Shown: positions 13,620 to 22,394 of the stretch, piece by piece
Numbering within the stretch: position 1 is the stretch's first letter
Layout of the letters: each line of letters begins with the position of its first letter
Source of the DNA: Mesodorylaimus sp. YZB2_4
Lineage: Eukaryota > Nematoda > Enoplea > Dorylaimida > Dorylaimidae
Assembly (NCBI GenBank): GCA_030248295.1
Contig: JASANH010000965.1
Coordinates: 62,001-126,000 of the forward strand
Direction: 5' to 3'
DNA length: 64,000 nucleotides
Position numbers and translations under genes: made by a program
Notes under the pieces: generated by a model
What the model saw: only the letters and a program-made list of their open reading frames with translations
Told to the model about the DNA's origin: nothing
The model's database searches: none

Positions 13620-14170
13620 AGTTCCTCCATTACGCCATGCTGATAACTTTTCAAGTGGCCATCCAGCCAACTGATTGCAACTTATTCTCATCAACGAATC
13701 TCTTCCCCTTTACAGTTGCTTTCAAATCTTTGAACACCTAAGTCAGAGGGTGCCAGGTCTGGTGAATAGGGAGGGTGGGTTTATCAGGTCGAATGCAAGT
13801 CACTTGAGGGCGTCCAAAACAACACTTGCGCGGTGAACTGGCGCATGGTCATCAAGAAGCAGCGCACCCTTTCTCAATTTTCCTCGCCGTTTTTCCTTAA
13901 CGGCTGCGCGAAGTTTTTCCGTCAAATGCTGACCAATAATGACCTCACCTTTTCCAAAAAAAATCAGCCAGCAGTCATCCCTCAGAATAAAAAAATGGGA
14001 TCAACGTAGTCCCATTGTGAATTGCACTTGTCAGGTCCAATCCAAATCACCAGGGCAGTGGCTTCATCACGCTGTGGAGCCATCCACATGGCCATGATCA
14101 CGACCCCAAGATGAAAAGTGTTTTTTTTGCTGGGTTCGAAGAAAGGACAACCTCCACAACCCAAAAACCC
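13620..14170 (-). pseudogene. Broken mariner-like transposase
   Basis: On the minus strand the frames read, in order, FFGKGEVIIGQHLTEKLRAA, then KEKRRGKLRKGALLLDDHAP followed by VHRASVVLDALK, a stop, and after a frameshift YSPDLAPSDLGVQRF. The DDHAPVH block and the downstream YSPDLAPSD block are the second and third catalytic-aspartate regions of Tc1/mariner transposases. In-frame stops (one after DALK) and at least one frameshift before YSPDL show that it is dead. The amino-terminal third is not visible and terminal inverted repeats were not identified. Confidence 0.75.
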
Positions 14171-14689
14171 AAAAAGTGGGTTGGGTTTTGGGACCCAATG
14201 CCGGACCGGAAAAGGGGGGGGGCAGGGGCTGAGTATGGTTACTCAATGGGAGAACCGCCGACGTCGTGAAGTAGCGCTATAACACGCGCCCTTGCCCGGC
14301 ATGCATCCCGGATTGGCCGTAGTCGATTGCAAGATAGGGTCAACTAACAACAAGCCCCCTAGCCCACAAAGGGCGAAGGGCCGGTAAAGCGCGAAAAATC
14401 GTCTCTCGCTGGAACGAGCCGAATAAGACGAACCACTTACAAATGCGGGTTGGTCCTGGATTGATCTGGGTGCGGTAGTTCGGGTGTGGCTGGTTAGGTC
14501 GAAAGTGGAATACCTCCGTTCGCCAAATTTAAGCCGAAGGTCAGGCCTGTCGTAGGTCACGGCCGGGTCTGATTAGGGCTTCTCGGATCGAATCGAAATG
14601 GATGGAGCCATAGCACAAGCAGCTCCTTTCAAGGCTTTGCCGCACTGGTCGTCATGGATCTAGTGTACTTTCCGAGCTGATAACATATG

Positions 14690-15079
14690 CAAGCGCGACA
14701 ACACCTTCGACTTTGGGGCAAGTTGCGCACAAGTTACCGCAGGTATTTCTCAAGAGAAGGCATTGGAAAGCTTCATCGTCAAATCTTGTTCCATCACAGC
14801 GGTGCGGCCGCCCATTCCTCAAAGGTTGTGAGGACTTTTCTGCAAGATTTTTTCTGGGAGACGCCTCTGTATCGGTCTAATATTCTAGAGCTAGCTCGCT
14901 CTGAAGTTTTTGTCCCCATCATATTAAAGGAATTTGTTGGGAATCGATTTTGGACGTCTAGGGTGATGTTATGGAGTGCTCTAAAATCAAGCGACACTGC
15001 CTTCACGGAGGTAGACTGGAGCGATGACGACATCGCAGGCAGGATCAGCATGACCTACTGTAAATGGTTTGTGGGTTGA
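14690..15079 (+). pseudogene. Second mariner-like transposase remnant
   Basis: An open frame of about 130 residues contains FHHSGAAAHSSKVVRTFLQD, then LYRSNILELARSEVFVP, then LKEFVGNRFWTS. The order resembles the carboxy half of mariner transposases: a HHDNAxxH-like block, a PPYSPDLAPSD-like block, then a KLKxxLxGRRF-like block. The catalytic aspartates of both blocks look substituted (HSG for HDN, LEL for PDL), so it should be inactive despite being open. It lies on the opposite strand from the copy at 13.6-14.2 kb and is a different lineage. Upstream domains were not seen. Confidence 0.5.
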
Positions 15080-16049
15080 AAAAGTCAAATCATGGCTCAA
15101 TTTTTTTTGTTATAAAGATATTTTAGGAACTCTTTGAACGCCTTCCGTACTGTACTTTACAAGCTGCTAAAGCGAACTAAAAAAAGATCCATGCTGCTCA
15201 TAAATGACTGTAACTTTAAATGTTTTTATAAAAACGGATATTTCCACCACGTTTCCGCTCCTCGCTAATATTTCTGCCGTCCGACTTTAAACTATTTGCA
15301 AAGCTGTTCGTGAGCCATCCAGTTCTCTAGTCTCAAAAAAATAATAAAAGACGAGATAACTTGTATTTTTAATTATGAGGAGAAAAAAAGGAGCATCACT
15401 GCGAAATATTGATCTCATCTCATTCATTGCAATAGAATGGGTGGAGAAAAATGGCACTAGTTGTTGCCAGAGTTATTGAAAACACCATTGGCTTAGAATT
15501 TCGGATGGGAGTTCAGATCGGATGATCGGATGGTCAATTTTTGGATCAGATCTGGCTGTGAGTCGCAGGCAAAAAGAGCGGAAAGGAATATAATTTTTTA
15601 CTTTTTGAAAGAAGACAAGAAGTTCGACTTGCACCCTGATCGATATGGAGACAGCAGCGATGACTTCGATGAGTCCTATGTTGATCATTCTTTTCAAGAC
15701 TTCTTGCGCTGGACCGCGCGCATGCTTGTGATCGCATCTCTGATTGTTTGCACTCATTCAACAACAACAACGCTTTTGAGGGGCTCGTTGGTGGAGGTAA
15801 TGCGGGCACAGTGGATGCTAGGCCCCCGCAGTCGATGGGCGCAGATGAACCGAGCACGAGTACAAGTCAAGTAAGAGTGCTTTTAGGTTACAGAGTACAA
15901 ACAGCTACTGGAGATGTATGCTGGTCAAATTAGTCGAACTGGCATAAAGGCTGCCAGCACAACTACCCGCACAGTTGGTATTTCACTAACTGAAAACAAA
16001 GGGTCACCAGATTTAGGTAGGACTCGCGGGACTTGGGGGTGTGATGGTT
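15080..16049. other. Intergenic, no gene recognised
   Basis: An open frame at 15530-15874 encodes an acidic stretch (KEDKKFDLHPDRYGDSSDDF), but it has no recognised domain, no clear splice sites and a competing frame on the other strand. The rest is AT-rich and featureless to my reading. Confidence 0.4.
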
Positions 16050-16202
16050 CTTGCCTATCATGTCATACTTTATCCATAGCCAAACACCATAGCTTACTCG
16101 AAGGCTAGGGAACAGATTCGATAATAATTTTTGCCCAGGCGGGAGTCGAACCCTCTCCTGTAAGTGCGCACACAGCGTGAGAGGTTGTGTGCGCACTTAC
16201 AG
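16050..16202 (-). repeat. tRNA-derived SINE family C, copy 3, ending in a perfect hairpin
   Basis: Inverted relative to its tRNA head. The reverse complement contains the RNA polymerase III box B word GGTTCGACTC and the tail blocks shared with 24525-24695 ('gtcatactttatccatagcc' on the plus strand). At its head end, positions 16158-16174 and 16186-16202 form a perfect 17-base inverted repeat separated by 11 bases. Confidence 0.75.
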
Positions 16203-16854
16203 CCTGTGGCCTTAATCTGACTCGGGGCCTGATCGTAAGTGTTTATATTTGGGTGCACACAACCCCGTCGAATCGCGCTTTTGCTACTTTGCCGCTTTCA
16301 GGCGATATTTCTCGGAATTTTTGCGCTAGATGGATTCGTGGCAATGACAATTTTGCAGAGAAACTTGCTTTGACTTGCTTTTGTGAGATATTTAACAAAG
16401 TTTCTGCTCCCATCTGAAAAATTCACCAAAAATCGTTGCAAATAACTGAAAACGTAGAATCAAGCCTCAGAACCATATCTAATTGATAGAGCATATTTTT
16501 CTCTACAAACTTGCCGCTGACATCAACTCGCGTTGTCGCTAAAAATTTCGAGAAAATTCGCTCGGAAGCGGCGATTTTGCAAAATTTGGTTGGTGCACTC
16601 GTACCTGTCGTATCACTACAGGAAATGGTATGGCCCACTTATCGATCAGAAAACCAGTCACTTTGTTTTACTATTTGATGTTGTTAGGTCCCATATCTGA
16701 CTCATGAAGACGCTTTCTGATAGGCTTTGCTCAGCTCGTACGAGTATTTTTACCGACGCAAACCTAAGTTTATGCAAAAATTTTTAGCCTCCTGTGACTT
16801 CCTCCCGGTGCACGGGGGGATGGGTCTACACGGGTCTCTGCAGATACGAATCAC

Positions 16855-17444
16855 TCACTGCGCGGTCCCGATAGCCGGACGATAGTAACGTACACCGTTT
16901 ACTATGCCGACTAGCGGACACCTCCACGACAGATCGGTCGGACCCAAATACACGAGCGGGATATAATACGAAGAGAGAGGAAGCCGAACCTTGTAGCCTA
17001 ACACGGCCGTACTAAACGGAATCACCAACGTGAACTGAGGACTTCGAGGCCACACCGTGTCAGGTGGGCCGATGGCCTAAAACCAGTACGGAGAGATACC
17101 GGTTTGATCTGGCTAGATCTGACCCTGTGCCAAGAGGGCAGAACACGCGGAAATACTAACACGTGCTTGAAACACACGTGCCATGCGGATGAGGGTGGAG
17201 GAACCACTTGCACGGAGAGGTGCGGGTTACACTGCTCCGCCATTTCGGAGTGCAATTCCGATGATTCCAGCGGAAAGTTCAAGCGTAAATCGCCATAGCT
17301 TCGACATGCGCAGAAATGCCCAAGTTCGTCGAGTCGATCGAGGCCGACCACAAGGAAGCGCTGGCAGGGGCAAACTTTTGTGATGTGGTCCATGTCAATA
17401 CTGTGACTCGTTTTCCGAATGTCTTTCACACCTCGAGGGGTCAA
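16855..17444 (-). CDS. Hypothetical two-exon gene fragment
   Basis: Unrecognised. The minus strand carries an open segment from about 17444 down (MDHITKVCPCQRFLVVGLDR and onward), then a good acceptor (ctggttttag) at about 17080. After it an open 74-residue frame runs to a stop at 16855, including PQFTLVIPFSTAVLGYKV and NGVRYYRPAIGTAQ. A donor at CAC|gtgtta would join the two in phase, but it is not the only possible one. The carboxy exon has an ordered, hydrophobic, Tyr/Pro-rich composition unlike random sequence. No start, promoter or family could be assigned, so this could be a decayed gene or part of a transposon. Confidence 0.3.
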
Positions 17445-17769
17445 CAGCTATGCCAATGCCACTGCCAATGAAGGGGCCTCCAGCGGCTTGAAAAAGTTTT
17501 TTTGAATTCGTTTACTAATTTTTTTTGATTGATTTGATTTTTTTACTAATAGAATTGAGGTCATGTTAATTTTGTCTGATATGCCTTATATTCTGGAAAG
17601 TAAGATCTGCCCTGTTCTGTGTTCTCGCGACGAAATGAAGCGTTTCCTCATTGTGTCGAAACAAGACCGAGTTCCACCTGATTCCATACACCATATTAGC
17701 TTGTGTGTGAGAGAAACCTGTTGTGGCTAGCCTAGCCTAGCTGTTACTTGAGCTCGCAATCCCTCTGAT

Positions 17770-18123
17770 ATGATAGGAAGATTTCGAAGGGTCAAAATGG
17801 CTCAGCTAATGTCTGGTTCCGTGGCTCAAAATTTTGTCTCGATTCTGCTTATCTCAATGATCTCATCTGGCTGGTCTCAAGCCATTGAAAAGATCAGCGG
17901 AAAAATCGATGTTGGTCATCGGGGCCTTTTGTGGCTCGCAGACAACCCCAGTATCAGCATGAAAGACACATTTTCCCGCTTGCCAGCCTATTTCGAAGTA
18001 GGGTCAGACAAAGTGAGGGTGGCGGTCGTCGAAATGCGTGTTTTTGACCCTCATTCTCGACCGAATGTGCTGTTCAAAATACTTTTGAGCGACCATCATT
18101 TTCAGTTCATGCAACGTGAATAA
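17770..18123 (+). CDS. Hypothetical small secreted protein
   Basis: A single open frame of 117 residues with ATG at 17770 and a second in-frame ATG nine codons later. After the second Met, a hydrophobic stretch (VSILLISMISSGWSQA) looks like a signal peptide with a possible cleavage after SQA. The mature part would be about 80 residues with no cysteine and no recognised domain. It has no visible introns and no clear promoter or poly(A) signal. It sits in repeat-rich DNA, so it may be spurious or one exon of a larger gene. Confidence 0.3.
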   Translation: MIGRFRRVKMAQLMSGSVAQNFVSILLISMISSGWSQAIEKISGKIDVGHRGLLWLADNPSISMKDTFSRLPAYFEVGSDKVRVAVVEMRVFDPHSRPNVLFKILLSDHHFQFMQRE

Positions 18124-18524
18124 GGACACGTTCACAGTATATCAAAAGCATGAGAGCGAGATCACAGTAAAGCGGAGCGAAAACAGCAGGTCATAGTGAA
18201 GCACATCAGACATAGACGGATCACAGATCATTTGCGGCGATAGATGGGCCGAGACAAACTGCCGATCAGCCAGAATGCATCGGTGGCGGAAGATGGAAAG
18301 GACGGTTTCTTCTTTTCATCTGTGATGGTTTAAGGAGTGTGTTCTACTGATACATGCATGGTTGTCCACCGATTTATACTGGGCGCATTCTTTCCTATGT
18401 ACGCCCGCCGGCTAACGGTTGCAGCAGGTGGGCCCGTTTCTGCGTTTCAAAGGAAGACATTCTACAATGGCAGCCATGATACTAGTGTGATCCGCAGCTA
18501 GCGGGAATTGGCGAAATGGAGAGA

Positions 18525-18690
18525 ATTAGTTAGTGATCGCCCCTTCTTGGGAGACATCAACCTCTCGGATTGATGTTTCAGCCGCACGCATAGCCGCAAG
18601 ACTTGACTTGCTGCAGTCGAGTTTTTGTCCCACCGACTTGTAAAGGTCGCATTCTCTCCTTCGCCCGCCGGCTAACGGTTTCACTAGGCA
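18525..18690 (-). repeat. SINE family B copy 3 (minus orientation)
   Basis: It matches the copy at 1-260 in the same orientation: 'gattgatgtttcagccgcac', 'atagccgcaagact', then 'gtttttgtcccaccgacttg'. The adjoining motif 'cgcccgccggctaacggtt' also occurs at about 18403-18421 and again at 18661-18679, suggesting a local duplication around the insertion. Confidence 0.7.
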
Positions 18691-18911
18691 ACATTCGGAC
18701 AGTTCATCCCCGCCTCGTCCCCAGCCTTCTTCGATGCTGGCCATCCCCGGCTTTTTTCGCCCGCGGCCAACACATAAATATACTCGCAACCTCACTGCTG
18801 ACTGGTGCATTGTATTTGTTTATTGTTCGAACTCACAATCAGTGGTAAGGGGAGGGTTGCCTCATCAATTTCTCCGAAAATTTGCGTTGGCCTTTCTCAA
18901 TCATCACGGAA

Positions 18912-19320
18912 ATGGCAAACAGAGTTGTTTCAGTTCGTAACAGACGGAATCTGATCCATGAGAACCACATTTATCTTTTCAAAGATAACAGCGAATGGGG
19001 AGAATGCAATTTGGGTTTGCGATACCAACAAACGAAAGAAAGATGAAGAGCACATGCATCAAGCGGAGTGTAAAGGACGAGTTTGGACCGTGGATATGAG
19101 GGTGAAGTCATCAAGATCAAGATCCCAACTGTTCTAACACTGGTCGCAGCCTGGTCGTTTTTGACAGCCGTATCTTGGGCAGCCATAGTCGGGCGCTGAT
19201 GATGGCGCTCAAGCTTCGAGCGTTGGTGGATCGTCTGGTCGGCACATTGAAGTGGACCATGCCGCTGTTGCGCCTGGCGCGCCGCCTTCGACTTTAACTG
19301 ACACGTCGGACCACTTCGCC
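18912..19320 (+). pseudogene. Broken FLYWCH-type zinc-finger gene
   Basis: From the ATG at 18912 the frame reads MANRVVSVRNRRNLIHENHI then YLFKDNSEWGE. The following half of the finger is in another frame: ENAIWVCDTNKRKKDEE, then HMHQAECKGRVWTVD. Together they give the FLYWCH order (hydrophobic-NHIYLF, IWVC in place of YWRC, ECKGRVWT in place of CKARVxT). A third frame further on gives ALKLRALVDRLVGTLK, like the region that follows FLYWCH fingers in many invertebrate proteins. At least two frameshifts are needed, so it is most likely a pseudogene. FLYWCH fingers are common in MULE-type transposons and in genes derived from them. Confidence 0.5.
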
Positions 19321-20131
19321 TTCGGCATATAGGAGAACCTCTTCGCTGTTCATTAAGAAAGTCAGTGCTGGATTCGAGACTCCCTTGGATTCACTTGTCA
19401 GCTGAGCGGTCTCGAAGGGTAAGTTTCTTGCGATTTCTTCCGACTGAAGCGAACGTTCTACCACTGGCAGATGTGTTCGCCACCACAGCCGGACGGGTCT
19501 GGACGGACTTGGTGATCGGGTGTGACTAATTTCCAGCTCTTTCAAGTAAACTATGATGCACGCAAACACACCATCAGGCACCACCAAGGCGGCTTCGCTG
19601 TCCTGATGTTGCTGTTTATCAGTTCATTCGTCACGATTGTATTCCTACATGTTCTTCGTGACAACCCTGTACCGTTTATAAACTGTAGTCTGCGATCAAC
19701 AAATGTCAGTGCTGGTCATGTTTGCCACGTTCAGAGTCCGTGAGCCTCATCCCATGACCAAACCACACAAAGGTGCCTACCTTGTTTGCTTCAGACATTT
19801 GTGCATACGGGCGGTAGGTGCCTACAGATATGTTGCCTGCTGCGTTCTTCATGTGAGATCTATATTAGACAGACCTAAATTATAAGCAGAGGTGGGACCC
19901 CTTGGACTTTTCAATCAAGTCTTTTCCTCCTCAAATAGCGAAACGTGTTGAAGGGCAAGTTTCCAGCAATATTCAACATGCGCGCCGCACGTAGGTCCAT
20001 TCAAAGCCACGAGCGCATGTAGCGTTTTCAACTGATGATTTTCGCAAGAAATATAAACATCGCCAAAAATAAGCATCGAAAAGCAGTGTGTACCGGTCTT
20101 AACCGGATGCACAAGACGGGAGAGCACAGGC
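19321..20131. other. Intergenic
   Basis: Both strands have short open frames at 19.29-19.75 kb without family resemblance; part may be further debris of the FLYWCH element. The last part is the upstream region of the small gene at 20.26 kb. Confidence 0.4.
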
Positions 20132-20137
20132 TATAAA
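20132..20137 (+). promoter_or_regulatory. TATA box
   Basis: TATAAA within 'caggctataaaacgagag'. It lies about 120 bases before the ATG at 20259, placing a start site near 20160 and leaving a 5' untranslated region of about 95-100 bases. Confidence 0.55.
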
Positions 20138-20258
20138 ACGAGAGTGCATGCGGGTATCGATCACATAGCTGGTGCTTTCACTTGAGCAAAACAAGATTTT
20201 TCGAGAAAAAGGTCTCCCTATATTCTATTGGGGCTGAATACTTGCATTTGCTTCGAAA

Positions 20259-20669
20259 ATGCCAAAAGGAGGTAAGATGATATGAGAGGTATCGATGCCT
20301 TTGGTGCTCTTAGCTCACTCACTGCTAGTTTTGGTCGAAGGAACTTTGGAAGCATACTTTAGGCACAGACTGACAGTGAGGCTACTGGTTGTGCATCACA
20401 TTGCAATATGAAATTGCAGGCCCTTCTTTGTCCAATACGGCACTGTTACCCGTTTAAGCACAAACTGCACAGCCTGCACAGCCTGCGCAACCTGCTGCGG
20501 CTAAAGGCGCGGAAAAGACCGCCCAAGAATCGAAAGAAGCGAAACCAGCGAATCTGGAGAAGAAGAAAGAACAAGCGGACAAGGCCACTAAGAAAGCTGT
20601 CAGTAAGTCCGCCCAATTTCAGCCTCGTATTCTAAGTAAAAAGCATGCGCTGCTATTGCAGAACACTGA
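20259..20669 (+). CDS. 54-residue Ala/Lys/Glu-rich hydrophilic protein
   Basis: Three small exons join in phase: 20259-20271, 20459-20602 and 20662-20669. The protein starts MPKGAQ, runs through three AQP repeats and AAAKGAEKTAQESKEA, and ends KKKEQADKATKKAVKH. It has no Cys, Trp, Tyr or Phe, is highly charged and should be disordered or form a single helix. A competing acceptor at about 20419 would lead to an early stop, and all junctions used are canonical (G|gtaaga, ttaag|CA, CA|gtaagt, tgcag|AA). The TATA box suggests a strongly or inducibly expressed gene. Composition recalls LEA-like or histone-tail-like proteins, but I recognise no family; the similarity is compositional only. Confidence 0.6.
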
Positions 20670-20799
20670 TCGCGCGAGTCGGTTCACAACAGTCGCCACG
20701 TGAACCGATATTCAAAAGCGTGTTCAACAGTGACCAGATGGTTTGTCACACTGCATTGTACGTATATTCTAGTTAACTTGTTTCAGATACGTACTGTAT

Positions 20800-20950
20800 T
20801 TATTTTTTTGTGCTTGTGCTTGTGCTTGTGAAGGTGAAATGTAATTGCAGCCTGCTGACAAGTGGGATATTGACTGTCCAGTGTGACAGGAGATACTGTA
20901 TTCAGAGGTGTTATGGCTGCTGTCGGGGTGTCAGGGCAGTAAAAACAGTT
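20800..20950 (+). repeat. Dispersed repeat D, copy 1
   Basis: About 125 bases are nearly identical to 26100-26225, including 'gtaattgcagcctgctgaca' and 'ttatggctgctgtcggggtg'. It is preceded by a short run of 'tgtgct' units. Neither copy shows a tRNA box or open frame, so the class is unknown. Confidence 0.75.
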
Positions 20951-21844
20951 ATTTGGCAGGTCCATATATAGTTTAGAGCTTGGGTGGGTTCCTACAAAGA
21001 GAACTCTACTCGATTGAAAGCAACTCTTTATTGGCTTAACGAACTTCACGAAAGACCGAAGGCCTCTAAGATACGAAACGACGAGCTTATATAGGTTTCG
21101 CAGAACACGCAATCAAAGCATGACTCATGATCAGACACAACAAATGTACTAGTGCGACATAGAATGAAGGCAGTGATTTTCGAACAGCTACACAGTAAAT
21201 ATGAAAACTAGTATGAAACTCCTGATGCAGCAGCAATGCACTGACGTGAGTACAAGCCTCTCGCGAAAATATTACTGGGTTGGGTACGACGTATCCAAGT
21301 ATAGCTGACATTCAACTATAAAGTTCGTATTGCTGTATCATCAGCATTACTATACCCTAAATTCGTATTACAAGCCTTCTGCCGCAGCAGCTTGATGATC
21401 TTTCGTGACACTGTGCGTTGCTTTTGCTCCACTTTTTGGCCAGCGACTGTATGCAGACCAGCTGTATTGTATCTAAACTCAAAATATGCTTAGAAAGTGC
21501 TGTAAAGCGCGAGCTTACCCGCAGTAAAGCTGTGAGGATGTAAAGGGGGTCATTTTACAGTCTCTTCAGTACACCAGTTTCATTCGCTATCTTTGCGCTA
21601 GCTGCGGATGGCTGGTTCGTTTCTTCTCTCTCAACCCCGGCGCCAGAGCTGCTCTTCAGGACAATTTGAATGGCGACAAACGGCGTCAAGTTCGACCCGA
21701 ATCCAGCAAACATCGTCACGGTTCAGTGCAACTTCAGATCAGCCTGACGATCCCGTCTTCAAACGGCGAATGCGCATCGTCATTTTCGGGCGAGAGCAAT
21801 GGAATCGAGGAAACCGCTCATAAGGCGTAGCAGAATTTGCTGAC

Positions 21845-22080
21845 AGGGTTGGGCCTGAAGTTGCTTCTTAGCTTGGCCAGAAGCGGCTTACTGGATCAAG
21901 TCAGCAGTCCCTGGGTTTGACCAGAAGTCGCTTCCCTGGTTGAGTCAGAAGTTAAACTTACGAGGTTTGGTCAGGTCTCTAACTGGGTTGGGCCCAAACC
22001 GCTCGCCGGGCTGGGTCGGAAGCCCCTTACTGAGTTGGGTCAGGCCGCTCACCAGATCGGGCCAGAAGCTGTTTCCCAAA
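21845..22080 (+). repeat. Degenerate minisatellite 1
   Basis: Imperfect tandem units of roughly 25-30 bases based on 'tgggttgggtcagaagccgc' variants (for example near 21850, 21950, 21990, 22030 and 22060). Divergence between units is high. It is adjacent to a second, differently based array. Confidence 0.6.
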
Positions 22081-22129
22081 GAGTGCCAGAAGCGGCGGCT
22101 CTTTAGAGCCGTGCAAGCACGATTTGGAA

Positions 22130-22365
22130 ATGGCAGGCCCGACATGGAGGGCACACAGGCTCGACTTAGAGGGGGCGACCGGTTTAACTTGGGTGCGATA
22201 GGTTCGACTTGGGAGGCGGCAGGGTCTGACTTCGGGGTTTGACAGACTCAATTTAGGAGACGGCATGTTTTTACTTGGGGCGATAGGCTTGATTTGGGGT
22301 GCTGCAGGTTCAACTTAGATGCAATGACAGGATTAGCTCAGGAGCAATAAGACCAACTTAAAGGC
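22130..22365 (+). repeat. Degenerate minisatellite 2
   Basis: Imperfect tandem units of roughly 25-30 bases based on 'ggcgataggttcgacttggg' variants. About seven units can be followed before the array ends at about 22350. Confidence 0.6.
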
Positions 22366-22394
22366 TAACCCCCTTTAATACCTTTTCTTTTTTC

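Noticed and set aside
14213-14222. Homopolymer G runs (also near 54643 and 61248) as structured signals
   Set aside because: Simple homopolymers; probably slippage or assembly noise, with no surrounding repeat of G-tracts.
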